A stretch of 64,000 bases of DNA from Phenylobacterium sp. (lineage in GTDB: Bacteria; Pseudomonadota; Alphaproteobacteria; Caulobacterales; Caulobacteraceae), in contig NZ_SCTC01000037.1 in NCBI RefSeq assembly GCF_004299445.1, positions 186,001 through 250,000 on the forward strand, given 5' to 3'. Of this stretch, positions 33,959 to 42,688 are shown one piece after another. Each line of letters opens with the position of its first letter. The first letter of the stretch is position 1. A program made the position numbers and the translations under genes. Below the pieces are notes generated by a model. That model was not told the DNA's origin. It ran no database searches and saw nothing but the letters and a program-made list of their open reading frames with translations.

Positions 33959-34708
33959 CTACTTCTTCGCGGGCGCGGCCGGCGCCGGGGTCGGCGTAGC
34001 GGCGGGCTTGGCGCCCGGGGACGCCGGAGCCTGGCCGGCCGGGCCGCCGCCGGGAGCGGTCGGGTTGGCCGTGGAGCCGGTCGCGGTGGGCTCGCCCGCG
34101 GCGGCGGCCGGAGCCGCAGCGCCTTCGGCGGCCGGGGCCGCAGCGGCGCCGGGCTGACGCGACGGATCGGGCGCCGGCGTGGCCAGCGTGCCGCCCTTCG
34201 TCGCCAGGTAGGCGATCAGGTTGATGCGCTCGTCGGTCTTCTTGATGCCGACGAAGGTCATCTTGGTGCCCGCGATGTGCTTCTGCGGCGCCTTGATGAA
34301 TTCGTTGAGCTGGTCGTAGGTCCACTGCGGGTTGGCCGCGGCGAACGTGGCCATGCCGGACGAGTACGAGAAGCCCGGATGGGCGCCCGGCTTGTGGCCC
34401 ACGACGGCCCACAGGTTCGGGCCGGTGCCGTTGGCGCCGCCGTTCTCGATGTTGTGGCACGACTTGCACTTGGCGAAGGTGGCCTCGCCCGCGGCGACAT
34501 CGGCGGCTGGCAGGACCGTCCCCCAGTCGGGCGGCAGCTCAGGCCCGGCGGCGGCGTCGCCACCCTCCAAAGCGACTTCCACGGCGTAGCCGGGCTTGGT
34601 CACCTTCTCAGGCGCGAATACGCCGGCCGACAGTTGTCCCAGGCCGACGATGGCCAGGCCCGTCGCCAGGACGGCGCCGGCGATCTTGTTGAACGTCAGG
34701 TCGCTCAT
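33959..34708 (-). CDS. Membrane-anchored c-type cytochrome (CycM-like)
   Basis: 249 residues. An uncleaved N-terminal membrane anchor about 8-30 (IAGAVLATGLAIVGLGQLSAGV), heme-binding C81-KSC84-H85, and probable axial M150 in GTKMTFVG. This is the class I cytochrome arrangement of alphaproteobacterial c552/CycM that shuttles electrons between bc1 complex and oxidases. After about residue 175 comes a 75-residue Ala/Pro-rich low-complexity tail not normal for the family core. Divergent from kdsB. Confidence 0.9.
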   Translation of the reverse strand: MSDLTFNKIAGAVLATGLAIVGLGQLSAGVFAPEKVTKPGYAVEVALEGGDAAAGPELPPDWGTVLPAADVAAGEATFAKCKSCHNIENGGANGTGPNLWAVVGHKPGAHPGFSYSSGMATFAAANPQWTYDQLNEFIKAPQKHIAGTKMTFVGIKKTDERINLIAYLATKGGTLATPAPDPSRQPGAAAAPAAEGAAAPAAAAGEPTATGSTANPTAPGGGPAGQAPASPGAKPAATPTPAPAAPAKK

Positions 34709-34832
34709 AGTCCCCTAGTCACGCCTCTCATCGGCCACGGATCAATGCCCGCGGACGCGCGGGAATCCCGCCCCTTATTGCGTGCGGCTCTCTTACACGC
34801 TACCGGCGCTCGCGCAACCTCCAGACCGCCGC

Positions 34833-35555
34833 ATGAACCCGATCGTCCTCATCCCCGCGCGCATGGCCGCGACTCGCCTGCCGGGGAAGCCCCTGGCGGA
34901 CATCGCCGGCGTACCGATGATCGTCCGCGTTCTGCGCCAGGCTGAGGCGGCCGCCGTGGGCCCCGTGGCGGTGGCCGCAGGCGATCCTGAGATCGTCGCG
35001 GCCGTCGAAGCGGCTGGGGGCCGCGCCGTGCTGACCGACCCCGATCTGCCCTCGGGTTCGGACCGGATTCTTGCGGCGCTGGCGGTGCTGGACCCTGCGG
35101 GCGTCCACGATGCGATCATCAATCTGCAGGGCGACATGCCCTTCGTCGCGCCGTCGGTGCTGAGCGCCTGCGCAGGTCTGCTGGCAGAACGCGCCGAGTG
35201 CGACATCGCGACCGTCGTGGCGCCGGAATCCTCGCCCGCGGACCGGTCGAACCCCGACGTGGTGAAGGCGGTGCTGGCGGCGAATGGCCGCGCCCTCTAC
35301 TTCACGCGCTCCACCCTCTACGGTGACCAGCCGGTCTGGCGGCATGTGGGCATCTACGGCTACCGCCGCGCAGCCCTTGCCGCGTTCAACGCCGCGCCGC
35401 CGTCGCCGCTGGAGACTCGCGAGAAGCTGGAGCAGCTTCGGGCCATGGAGCTGGGCCTCTCGATCTGGGCCGCCGTCGCCGACGACGCCCCCATCTCCGT
35501 CGACAACCCTTCTGATCTCGAACGGGCGCGCGCCCACGCAAGGACACTTTCATGA
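34833..35555 (+). CDS. kdsB: 3-deoxy-manno-octulosonate cytidylyltransferase
   Basis: 240 residues from ATG 34833 (MNPIVLIPARMAATRLPGKPLADIAGVPMI). The IPARMAATRLPGKPL nucleotide-binding motif, NLQGDMPFVAP and VWRHVGIYGYRRAAL are conserved KdsB elements. It makes CMP-KDO, which supplies the inner core of lipopolysaccharide. Overlaps the pheA start by four bases (ATGA), a kdsB–pheA arrangement also known in other alphaproteobacteria. Confidence 0.95.
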   Translation: MNPIVLIPARMAATRLPGKPLADIAGVPMIVRVLRQAEAAAVGPVAVAAGDPEIVAAVEAAGGRAVLTDPDLPSGSDRILAALAVLDPAGVHDAIINLQGDMPFVAPSVLSACAGLLAERAECDIATVVAPESSPADRSNPDVVKAVLAANGRALYFTRSTLYGDQPVWRHVGIYGYRRAALAAFNAAPPSPLETREKLEQLRAMELGLSIWAAVADDAPISVDNPSDLERARAHARTLS

Positions 35556-36394
35556 GCACGGGACGCATCGCCTTCCAGGGCGAGCTGGGCGCCAACAGCC
35601 ATGAGGCCTGCATGGCGGCGTTTCCCGACATGGAGCCTGTGGGCCACGCCACCTTCGAGGAGGCGTTCGAGGCCGTGCGGTCCGGCGACTGCCAACTGGG
35701 CATGATCCCGGTGGAGAACTCGATCGCGGGCCGGGTGGCCGATGTGCACCACCTGCTGCCGTCGTCCGGCCTGAAGATCATCGGCGAGCGGTTCAAGCCG
35801 ATTCACTTCCACCTGATGGCCAACCCCGGCGTGACGCTCGACCAGGTAAAGACGGCGGTTTCGATGCCGATCGCGCTGGGTCAGTGCCGCCGCACGCTGC
35901 GGTCGATGGGGCTGAAGACCGAGGCCGCGGGCGACACCGCCGGGGCCGCCAAGCACCTGGCTGAGAACCCCGACCCCACTCGCGGCGCGGTGTCCCCGGC
36001 GCTGGCCGCCCAGGTCTACGGCCTGAACATCCTGGCGCGCGACATCGAGGACGAGCACCACAACACCACCCGCTTCCTCGTGATGACGGCCGACAAGACT
36101 CCGCCTGCGCCGCCGTTCACCCAGCCTTGCGTGACAAGCTTCATATTCCGGGTGAAGAACCTGCCGGCCGCGCTCTACAAGGCCCTGGGCGGGTTCGCGA
36201 CCAATGGCGTCAACATGACCAAGCTCGAGAGCTACATGGAGAACGGCGCCTTCACGGCCACGTTCTTCTACGCCGAGGTCGACGGCCGCCCCGAGGACCT
36301 GAATCTGGCTCGCGCCTTCGACGAACTGGGCTTCTTCTCCGAGCGCTTCGAGATTCTGGGCGTCTATCCGGCGGATCCGTTCCGCAGCCGGTAG
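35552..36394 (+). CDS. pheA: Prephenate dehydratase
   Basis: 280 residues. Catalytic domain (about 1-180) with IAFQGELGANSHEA and MIPVENSIAGRVADVHHLL, then ACT domain (about 195-275) with TSFIFRVKNLPAALYKALGGFATNGVNMTKLESYMENGAFTATFFYAEVDG. It converts prephenate to phenylpyruvate for phenylalanine; the ACT domain gives feedback control. No chorismate mutase domain, so monofunctional. Coupled to kdsB. Confidence 0.95.
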   Translation: MSTGRIAFQGELGANSHEACMAAFPDMEPVGHATFEEAFEAVRSGDCQLGMIPVENSIAGRVADVHHLLPSSGLKIIGERFKPIHFHLMANPGVTLDQVKTAVSMPIALGQCRRTLRSMGLKTEAAGDTAGAAKHLAENPDPTRGAVSPALAAQVYGLNILARDIEDEHHNTTRFLVMTADKTPPAPPFTQPCVTSFIFRVKNLPAALYKALGGFATNGVNMTKLESYMENGAFTATFFYAEVDGRPEDLNLARAFDELGFFSERFEILGVYPADPFRSR

Positions 36395-36695
36395 CCCTCG
36401 CCCTCGCTGCCTGCGGCAGCTGGTCGCAGGGGCTTCATTGCCGACCCCGGAAACTTTCGAGCGCCACTGCTGGTTGATCCCCTGAACGACCTGGGGGTGA
36501 GGCGTAGGGGTCGTTCGGCGTCTCAGAACAGAGATCACCCCTTCCGTCGCGCCCTGTGCGCGGGGGAGCGCCCGCGTGCGGACGGCGCGCGAGCGTGAGT
36601 GAGCGTTGGAGATCGCACCCCACGGGGAGTCCGTCAGGGCGATGGGTGCACGCCTACCCCTGAGCACGAACGAAAACCCTTCTGGAGCTGCCACA
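36395..36695 (+). other. Structured non-coding leader upstream of the PEP-CTERM gene
   Basis: No gene with good coding character lies in this 301-base stretch. Several stems are visible: GCTGCC-TGC-GGCAGC near its start; GAACGACC (36484-36491) with GGTCGTTC (36509-36516); GGGGTGA (36494-36500) with TCACCCC (36535-36541) crossing the previous stem as a pseudoknot; TCTC-AGAACA-GAGA (36521-36534); CGCGGG/CCCGCG; and GCACCC with GGGTGC enclosing the last part before the start codon. GAGATC followed by ACCCC occurs twice (36531, 36609). A small RNA or cis-regulatory leader is possible; I cannot match it to a known class. Confidence 0.4.
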
Positions 36696-37358
36696 ATGAA
36701 ACTCAGACTATCTGCAGCGGCCGCAGCGGCCGCAGCCTTCGTGATGGCCAATCCGGCTCAGGCTGCGCTGGTCACTCTGGACTTCGAATCTGATGCGCCC
36801 GGCGTGCTGGGCGAGGGCTTCGCGTCCGCCGACTATTCGGGCCTTCAGTTCTTCACCGACCTGGGCGCTGGCCTTGAACTGGGGAACTACGGCGTACAGA
36901 GCGACGGCCAAGGCCTTCTGGCGCGTAACGACAGCAACGGGAACTTCATCAAGGGCGTCTTCTCGGACGGCCCGCACTCATTCCTGTCGATGGACTTCGG
37001 CAACGACGACCCGTTCTTCACCAATCCGGGCGACCGCGCGGTGCTGACCGTCTTCCTGGGCGCGGCGATGGTGGGTCAGACCTTCGTCATCATGAACCGC
37101 AACGACGTGATGGATCAGACGATCGGCTTCAACTTCGGGTCGTTTGACAACTTCACCCTCGCCTTCACCAACGCCGCGGGGAGCGTCTTCACAGGCGGCG
37201 GGGCGGTGAACGTCGGGCTCATCGAAGTGATCGACAACATCACCTTCGACGTCCCCGACACGGTCGTGCCCGAGCCGGCCACCTGGGCGATGATGATCCT
37301 GGGCTTTGCTGGAACCGGCGCCTTGCTGCGCCGGCGTCGCGCGATCGCGCTGATCTAG
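36696..37358 (+). CDS. Exported PEPxxWA-CTERM sorting-domain protein
   Basis: 220 residues: signal peptide about 1-24 (MKLRLSAAAAAAAAFVMANPAQAA), a beta-rich mature part with phenylalanine- and glycine-rich strands, and the C-terminal PEPATWAMMILGFAGTGALLRRRR, a PEPxxWA sorting signal with hydrophobic helix and arginine stop. Such proteins are recognised by an exosortase-type membrane peptidase, not encoded in this window, and end up in the envelope or exopolysaccharide. Mature-domain function unknown. A rho-independent terminator follows. Confidence 0.9.
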   Translation: MKLRLSAAAAAAAAFVMANPAQAALVTLDFESDAPGVLGEGFASADYSGLQFFTDLGAGLELGNYGVQSDGQGLLARNDSNGNFIKGVFSDGPHSFLSMDFGNDDPFFTNPGDRAVLTVFLGAAMVGQTFVIMNRNDVMDQTIGFNFGSFDNFTLAFTNAAGSVFTGGGAVNVGLIEVIDNITFDVPDTVVPEPATWAMMILGFAGTGALLRRRRAIALI

Positions 37359-37423
37359 CCGGGTCGACAAAGTCCCTTCATCGCTCGGAGTCCGCCACCC
37401 ATCGGCGGTGAAGGGGCGGGGCA

Positions 37424-37459
37424 GCGCCGTCGTGTGCACCCGCGACGGCGCGCCCTTTA
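37424..37459 (+). terminator. Intrinsic terminator after the PEP-CTERM gene
   Basis: GCGCCGTCG and CGACGGCGC form a nine-base perfect stem with a 10-base loop, followed by GCCCTTTATT. It also covers the last bases of convergent nudC. Confidence 0.7.
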
Positions 37460-38383
37460 TTCCTCGAACGCCCAGGCCTTGATCAGCTGGTGGGCGATGG
37501 CCATCGGCTGAGGGCAGAAGGTGTCGGGGATCTCGCCGCGCACCAGGGCGCGGGCCTCCTCGCGGCTGAACCAGCGCACTTCCGAGAGTTCGGTCTGGTC
37601 GGGCGTGGCGTCCTCGTCCTCCACCTCGGCGATCAGGCCGATCATCAGCGACGACGGGTAGGGCCACGGCTGGGTCGAGTGATAGCGGACGCGCACGGTC
37701 TTGAGCCCGGCTTCCTCGGCCAGCTCGCGGGCGCACGCCTCCTCGATGGACTCGCCAGGCTCCAGGAAGCCCGCCAGCGCCGAGAACATTCCCTTGGGCC
37801 AGATCTCCTGGCGGCCGACCATGCAGCGCTCGCCATGGACGGCCAGCATGATCACCACCGGGTCGGTGCGCGGGAAGTGCTCGACCTGGCAGGACGGACA
37901 CTGGCGCTTCCAGCCCCCGTCCATCGTCTCGGATGGCTGGCCGCAGGCGGCGCAGTACTGGTGGCGGCGGCGCCATTCGAACATCGACTTGGCGGTGGCC
38001 AGGATCGCAGCGTCGGTGGCAGGCAGCTGCGCGGCGATGGTGCGGAGCTCCTTGAATTCGCCCAGACCCTGGACCGGGCCCTGCGCGGGATCGGCCGTGC
38101 CCTCGAGGTCGACGGCGAACACCGCCGTCTCCTGCCAGAGCCCCAGGAACAGCAGCCGCTCGCGGCCGCCGGCGAGTTCGTCGGCCATCCTGGCGGGCAG
38201 GTAGGCGATCTGCATGCCCCCGTCCTTGGTCTTCTCGACCAGCGGCTTGCCGTTCCACAGGGCGACGCCCAGGGATTCGGACGAGGCCAGCTGTCCGGCG
38301 AGCCATTCGGCGTCGGTGCGGCGATCGGACGCCCGATCGAGCGGGTTGCCGGCGAAGGTGTTCTGGAAGGACTGAAGCGGCAT
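37457..38383 (-). CDS. nudC: NADH pyrophosphatase NudC
   Basis: 308 residues. Zinc ribbon CAACGQPSETMDGGWKRQCPSC (about 150-172 region), then the Nudix box GFLEPGESIEEACARELAEEAGLK with the NudC-specific SQPWPYPSSLMIGLIAEV just after (here STQPWPYPSSLM). It cleaves NAD(H) and removes NAD caps from RNA. Complete and of normal size. A 49-residue ORF on the same strand ends 42 bases upstream. Confidence 0.95.
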   Translation of the reverse strand: MPLQSFQNTFAGNPLDRASDRRTDAEWLAGQLASSESLGVALWNGKPLVEKTKDGGMQIAYLPARMADELAGGRERLLFLGLWQETAVFAVDLEGTADPAQGPVQGLGEFKELRTIAAQLPATDAAILATAKSMFEWRRRHQYCAACGQPSETMDGGWKRQCPSCQVEHFPRTDPVVIMLAVHGERCMVGRQEIWPKGMFSALAGFLEPGESIEEACARELAEEAGLKTVRVRYHSTQPWPYPSSLMIGLIAEVEDEDATPDQTELSEVRWFSREEARALVRGEIPDTFCPQPMAIAHQLIKAWAFEE

Positions 38384-38425
38384 GGCCGCCTTTCTAATGG
38401 CGCCTGAGCCGTCTCGTCACGTGGT

Positions 38426-38575
38426 TCAGCGGTTGGACACGTGCTGTTCGGCCGCGACCCGCTGTTTGGCGGCCCCGCTGCGCGTCCAGGGGCCGCCGCC
38501 GCCCACGCGCACGGCCAGCCAGATCAGGTTGCGCCGCTGGACGTCGACGCCGCGGTTCGCCAGCGGCGCGTGCAT
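38426..38575 (-). CDS. Small basic hypothetical protein upstream of nudC
   Basis: 49 residues from ATG 38575: MHAPLANRGVDVQRRNLI then WLAVRVGGGGPWTRSG and a basic end. Nearly every codon ends in G or C, as in the real genes here, and the composition is protein-like. It is on the nudC strand, 42 bases before it. There is no clear ribosome site and no family known to me. The 258-base gap between nudC and the following dehydrogenase otherwise holds nothing I can name. Confidence 0.4.
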   Translation of the reverse strand: MHAPLANRGVDVQRRNLIWLAVRVGGGGPWTRSGAAKQRVAAEQHVSNR

Positions 38576-38641
38576 GCTTTGGGGGTGTCCGTGCGGCGGC
38601 GGGCGGCTAAGGTGCTTCAAACGCTTGTTTGGAGGACGGGG

Positions 38642-39406
38642 ATGGAACTGAAGGACCGGATCGTGGTGGTGACCGGCGCGGCCAGCGGGATCGGGCGCGC
38701 CCTGTGCGTCCGCTTCGCCAAGGAAGGCGCCAAGGCCATCATCTGCGCAGACCGCGACGAGCCGGGCGCCAGGGCGACCGCCGAGATGGTGGGCGGCCGC
38801 GCGTTCAGGACCGACGTCTCGAAGGAAGCCGACATCCGCGCGCTGATCGACACGGTGGAGGCCGAGGTCGGCCCCATCGACCTGTTCTGCTCCAACGCCG
38901 GCATCGGCGTCGGCGGCGGGGCCGAGACGCCCGATGCGGACTGGCAGCGGATCTGGGACATCAACGTCATGGCCCATGTCTGGGCGGCGCGCCATCTGGT
39001 GCCGCTGATGGCGGCGCGCGGCGGCGGCTACCTGATGAACACCGCCTCGGCGGCGGGCCTGCTCAGCCAGATCGGCTCGGCGCCCTACGCCGTGACCAAG
39101 CACGCGGCTGTGGGCCTGGCCGAATGGCTCGCGATCACCCACGGCGACCAGGGCATCAAGGTCAGCGTTCTGTGCCCCCAGGCGGTGAAGACGGCGATGA
39201 CTGCGGGCAACCCGGACGGGGTGGCCTCGATCGACGGCATGATGGAGCCTGAGTTCCTGGCCGACGTGGTGGTCCAGTCGCTGGAAAAGGAAGAGTTCCT
39301 GATCCTGCCGCACCCCGAGGTGCTGACCTACATGCGCAACAAGACCAACGACTACGGCCGCTGGATCGGCGGGATGCGCAAGCTGAACCGCCGGTTCGCG
39401 GGCTAG
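38642..39406 (+). CDS. Short-chain dehydrogenase/reductase
   Basis: 254 residues from ATG 38642. Cofactor motif VVVTGAASGIGRALC, NAG motif CSNAGIGVGGGAE, S in NTASAAG and the Y-x3-K pair in YAVTKHAAVGLAEWL. Classical SDR fold, NAD(P)-dependent alcohol/ketone conversion. SD GGAGG at about 38631. Substrate unknown; it is followed by GST and AttH-like genes on the same strand, a possible small redox or lipid operon. Confidence 0.9.
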   Translation: MELKDRIVVVTGAASGIGRALCVRFAKEGAKAIICADRDEPGARATAEMVGGRAFRTDVSKEADIRALIDTVEAEVGPIDLFCSNAGIGVGGGAETPDADWQRIWDINVMAHVWAARHLVPLMAARGGGYLMNTASAAGLLSQIGSAPYAVTKHAAVGLAEWLAITHGDQGIKVSVLCPQAVKTAMTAGNPDGVASIDGMMEPEFLADVVVQSLEKEEFLILPHPEVLTYMRNKTNDYGRWIGGMRKLNRRFAG

Positions 39407-39469
39407 GGTCTCGCCAAACGGCCGCACGACCCCCAAGTTGAAGACGACCAGAGGAAACGGAGCCTGACC

Positions 39470-40357
39470 ATGGCCGACGACGCCGCGAAACCGCCGCCCA
39501 ACCACCCGGCGGACTACACGCCTCCCAAGGTTTGGCAGTGGAACAAGGGCAGCGGCGGCCGCTTCGCCAACATCAATCGCCCGATCGCCGGGCCGACGCA
39601 CGACAAGGTGCTGCCGGTGGGCGAACACCCGTTCCAGCTCTATTCGCTGGGCACGCCCAACGGCGTGAAGGTGACGGTGATGTTCGAGGAGCTGCTCGCA
39701 CTCGGACACAAGGGCGCGGAGTATGACGCCTGGATGATCAACATCGGCCAGGGCGACCAGTTCGGCTCGGGCTTCGTGGAGATCAACCCGAACTCCAAGA
39801 TCCCGGCGCTGCTGGACCGTTCGAACCCCGACAAGCCGTTCCGCGTGTTCGAGTCGGGCGCGATCCTGCTGCACCTGGCCGAGAAGTTCGGCGCATTCCT
39901 GCCCACCGAGCCGGCGGCGCGGGCCGAGGTGATGTCGTGGGTGATGTGGCTGATGGGCTCGGCGCCCTACCTGGGCGGCGGCTTCGGCCACTTCTACGCC
40001 TACGCGCCGTTCAAGATCGAGTACGCCATCGACCGCTTCGCCATGGAGGCCAAGCGCCAGCTCGACGTGCTGGACCGCCGCCTGGCCGAGGCCGAGTACC
40101 TGGGCGGGTCCGAGTACACCATCGCCGACATGATGGTCTGGCCCTGGTACGGCCTGTTGGCCAAGGGCGGGGCCTATGAGGCCGGCGAGTTCCTGGACAC
40201 CCAGAGCTACAAGAACGTCCAGCGCTGGACCGACCTGATCGGCCGGCGCGAGGCGGTGAAGCGCGGCCGGGTGATCAACCGTGCGCTGCCGGAACGCCAT
40301 TCGGCCGCCGACATCGACAAGTTCCTGGCCGAGCAGGACGCGGCGAAGGCGAAGTAG
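39470..40357 (+). CDS. yghU: Glutathione S-transferase, YghU-type disulfide-bond reductase
   Basis: 295 residues. The N-terminal extension PPKVWQWNKGSGGRFANINRPIAGPTHDKVLPVGEHPFQLYSLGTPNGVKVTVMFEEL and INIGQGDQFGSGFVEINPNSKIPALLD are the hallmarks of the YghU/Nu class GST, which bind two glutathiones and reduce disulfides or peroxides. The helical C-terminal domain is complete (EYTIADMMVWPWYG). Confidence 0.92.
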   Translation: MADDAAKPPPNHPADYTPPKVWQWNKGSGGRFANINRPIAGPTHDKVLPVGEHPFQLYSLGTPNGVKVTVMFEELLALGHKGAEYDAWMINIGQGDQFGSGFVEINPNSKIPALLDRSNPDKPFRVFESGAILLHLAEKFGAFLPTEPAARAEVMSWVMWLMGSAPYLGGGFGHFYAYAPFKIEYAIDRFAMEAKRQLDVLDRRLAEAEYLGGSEYTIADMMVWPWYGLLAKGGAYEAGEFLDTQSYKNVQRWTDLIGRREAVKRGRVINRALPERHSAADIDKFLAEQDAAKAK

Positions 40358-40360
40358 CTT

Positions 40361-40404
40361 TGGAGGGCCGCCTTGCGCCATCTCAAGGCGCTTGGCGGCC
40401 TCCA
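40361..40404. repeat. Long imperfect GC hairpin after the GST gene
   Basis: The sequences 40361-40379 and 40387-40404 pair over 18 bases with one bulge around a seven-base loop (TGGAGGGCCGCC... against ...GGCGGCCTCCA). There is no T run. A REP-like RNA stabiliser or weak terminator. Confidence 0.5.
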
Positions 40405-40452
40405 CGTCAGGGTGGGTAGCGTTCGCAGACCGCGACGCGAAAGGAGCCGCCC

Positions 40453-41493
40453 ATGGCCAAGCCACCCACCGGGTTCAAGACCCGCCTGGAGCCGCAGGAC
40501 GAGTATCCGCACGACCCCGGCGACGCCGGAAATTACAATGAAAGCATGTACTTCAACGTCTTCGACCCCGGGAAGAAGACGGGCGGCTGGTTCCGCATCG
40601 GTAACCGGCCGAACGAGAACTACGCCGAGATCAGCGTCTGCATCTATCTGCCGGACGGACGGGTGGCGTTCATGTTCGGACGTCCCGCCATCAGCGGCAA
40701 CACGGCGATGGACGCCGGCGGCCTCAAGGTCGACGTGGTCGAGCCCTTCAAGAGGCTGAAGGTCACCTATTCGGGCAAGGCGCTCCTGCTGGAACGGCCC
40801 TTCGAGATGGCCGATCCCAAGCAGGCGTTCCGCGACAACCCGACCCTGCCCTGCACGGTGGACCTGGACTACGAGGGCGTCTCGCCGATGTACGGCGGGG
40901 AGACCGTGAAGGAGGACGGCTCGCCGATCGAGATCGACCCCGAGAAGTCCTTCGCCAAGGCCCATTACGAGCAGCACTGCGCGGCGCGCGGCGTGATCAC
41001 CGTGGGCGAGGAGCGGTTCGAGATCGACGGCCACGGCCTGCGCGACAAGTCGTGGGGCCCTCGTCACTGGCAGGCCATCGACTGGTACCGTTGGTGTCCG
41101 ATGAACTTCGGTCGCGACTTCGGGATGATGCTGTCCGTCATCGGCGACGGGAAGGGCGGCGCGCGACAGGGCGGGATGGTGTTCCGCGACGGAGTCTACG
41201 ACCTGATCTCGGAATGCGTGATCGACAGCGACTGGGACGAGCACGGCTATCAGACCGCGCTCAGGGCCAAGGTGAAGACCGAGGGCGGCAAGGCCTATGA
41301 GGTCACGGGGCAGGTGGTGTCGCTGATTCCGCTGCGCAATCGGCGCACGACGCCCGACGGCCAGACCCTGCAGACGCGCATCACCGAGGGGATGACCGAG
41401 TACCGCTGCGGCGACCTGGTGGGATATGGCCTCAGCGAATACCTGGACCAGATCGTCGACGGACAGCCGACGGGACGAACCGCGGGCTACTGA
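40453..41493 (+). CDS. AttH/CrtC-like lipocalin-fold family protein (DUF7064/7065-like)
   Basis: 346 residues, ATG 40453 with AAGGAG. It is rich in beta strands; a first half (GWFRIGNRPNENYAEISVCIYLPDGRVAFMFGRP) and a second half (GHGLRDKSWGPRHWQAIDWYRWCPMNFG, GHGLRDKSWG is the key motif) look like two lipocalin-like barrels as in AttH and carotenoid hydratase relatives. These enzymes act on hydrophobic, often terpenoid or steroid-like, molecules. The naming is tentative. The neighbouring SRPBCC and SDR genes point to small hydrophobic ligands. Confidence 0.6.
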   Translation: MAKPPTGFKTRLEPQDEYPHDPGDAGNYNESMYFNVFDPGKKTGGWFRIGNRPNENYAEISVCIYLPDGRVAFMFGRPAISGNTAMDAGGLKVDVVEPFKRLKVTYSGKALLLERPFEMADPKQAFRDNPTLPCTVDLDYEGVSPMYGGETVKEDGSPIEIDPEKSFAKAHYEQHCAARGVITVGEERFEIDGHGLRDKSWGPRHWQAIDWYRWCPMNFGRDFGMMLSVIGDGKGGARQGGMVFRDGVYDLISECVIDSDWDEHGYQTALRAKVKTEGGKAYEVTGQVVSLIPLRNRRTTPDGQTLQTRITEGMTEYRCGDLVGYGLSEYLDQIVDGQPTGRTAGY

Positions 41494-41574
41494 CGATCGG
41501 CCGACGTTGATGCAGATCAACGCCCGTCAGCATCGCGAGCACCACGCTGGCGCGGTGGGTCGATGGAGCGTTGG

Positions 41575-42078
41575 ATGTCGGACGAAGAGCACGTGAAGGC
41601 GGCCTTCTCGCGCGTGGATGGGCAGGTGCAGGCCCTGATGCGCCGTCGTTTCGACCACCTCACGGTGTCGGTCTGGTCGATGCTGACCGACGCCGCGCGG
41701 CTCCCGCTGTGGCTCGCCCCGGGCGCGATCGAGCCTCGGCTGGGCGGCGCGGTGCGGCTGGATTTCGCCGACAGCGGGACGATCGTGGACAGCACGGTCA
41801 CGGCCTACGCGCCCGGGCGGCTTCTCGAATACTCGTGGAGCGGCCCGGGCGAGCCCACGCGTCCCGTGCGCTGGCAGTTGGCGCCCGATGGCGACGGGAC
41901 CGTGCTCACCCTGACGTTGCGCGTGCCTGAGGGCGAAGACGCCGGCCGCGCCTGCGCCGGGTGGGAGGCGCACCTCGAGATGCTGGAAGCGGCCCTCGAA
42001 GGCGTGCCCATCAAGTTCCCGTTCGAGACGTTCAAGGCCTGGCGCGACGCCTATCGCGCCGAGCTGGCGCAGGCCTGA
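41575..42078 (+). CDS. SRPBCC domain protein (AHSA1-like)
   Basis: 167 residues from ATG 41575 (a start at 41563 is also possible). The START-like fold is shown by RRFDHLTVSVWSMLTDAARLPLWLAPGAIEPRLGGAVRLDF, VTAYAPGRLLEYSW and the closing helix AGWEAHLEMLEAALEG. Members bind lipids or act as co-chaperones; no specific role can be read. Same strand as the AttH-like gene, 82 bases apart. Confidence 0.82.
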   Translation: MSDEEHVKAAFSRVDGQVQALMRRRFDHLTVSVWSMLTDAARLPLWLAPGAIEPRLGGAVRLDFADSGTIVDSTVTAYAPGRLLEYSWSGPGEPTRPVRWQLAPDGDGTVLTLTLRVPEGEDAGRACAGWEAHLEMLEAALEGVPIKFPFETFKAWRDAYRAELAQA

Positions 42079-42254
42079 AGACCCTCAGTTCGGAAGCCCC
42101 GAGACCCGCGACGTGCTCGTCGTGCGCCCCCGCAGGCGGAGGAATGCGCGGATCGCCGATTGACGCCGGGCGAACAAGGGCGGCGCCCGCTTTGCGGGGC
42201 GTCCCAACGTGTGACCGGCTTGAAGGCCGGCCCGGCCGCCGCCTAGGCTTGGCC

Positions 42255-42620
42255 ATGTTCCACGAGGGCCCGTCCTGGATGACCGAGGCGATGCGGGCGG
42301 CCCGGTCGCTGACGGCGACGACGCGCAAGACCCGCGGCGCGGGGCATTCGGTCTATGTCGTGCTGCTGCGTGATCCGCGGCGGTCCGATCCCTGGGGCCT
42401 CTACGTCGGCCAGACCTCGCGCGACCCCGACCTGCGGTTCGACCAGCACAAGGCCGGCTACAAGGCCAGCGGGGCGGCGCGGCGGTTCGGCCAGCAGCTG
42501 TTGCCCGACCTGGTGGCCCACCTGAACCCGATGCGCCGCTGGGAGGCGCTGGACCTCGAGGCGGCGCTGGCCGAGGCTTTCCGCGCGGCGGGCGTGCCCT
42601 GGGTCGAAGGTGGGCACTAG
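42255..42620 (+). CDS. GIY-YIG-like superfamily protein
   Basis: 121 residues from ATG 42255. The core HSVYVVLLRDPRRSDPWGLYVGQTSRDPDLRFDQHKAGYKAS reproduces the GIY-YIG nuclease layout with VYVV–GLYVGQT in place of the two motifs and a following R and H. A catalytic glutamate is probably in the last helix (ALDLEAALAEAF). Small stand-alone members are mostly uncharacterised. The SRP RNA gene follows on the same strand. Confidence 0.65.
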   Translation: MFHEGPSWMTEAMRAARSLTATTRKTRGAGHSVYVVLLRDPRRSDPWGLYVGQTSRDPDLRFDQHKAGYKASGAARRFGQQLLPDLVAHLNPMRRWEALDLEAALAEAFRAAGVPWVEGGH

Positions 42621-42688
42621 CGACACCCCCCTGCGGCGAAAGCGGCCGCCTCTTGCCCCCAGGCCTCCGATCCGCCATATGCCGCCTC

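Noticed and set aside
36395..36695. 6S RNA, tmRNA or RNase P RNA in this gap
   Set aside because: None of the conserved core sequences I could recall for these RNAs is present, and the usual neighbours are absent. Recorded only as an unassigned structured leader.
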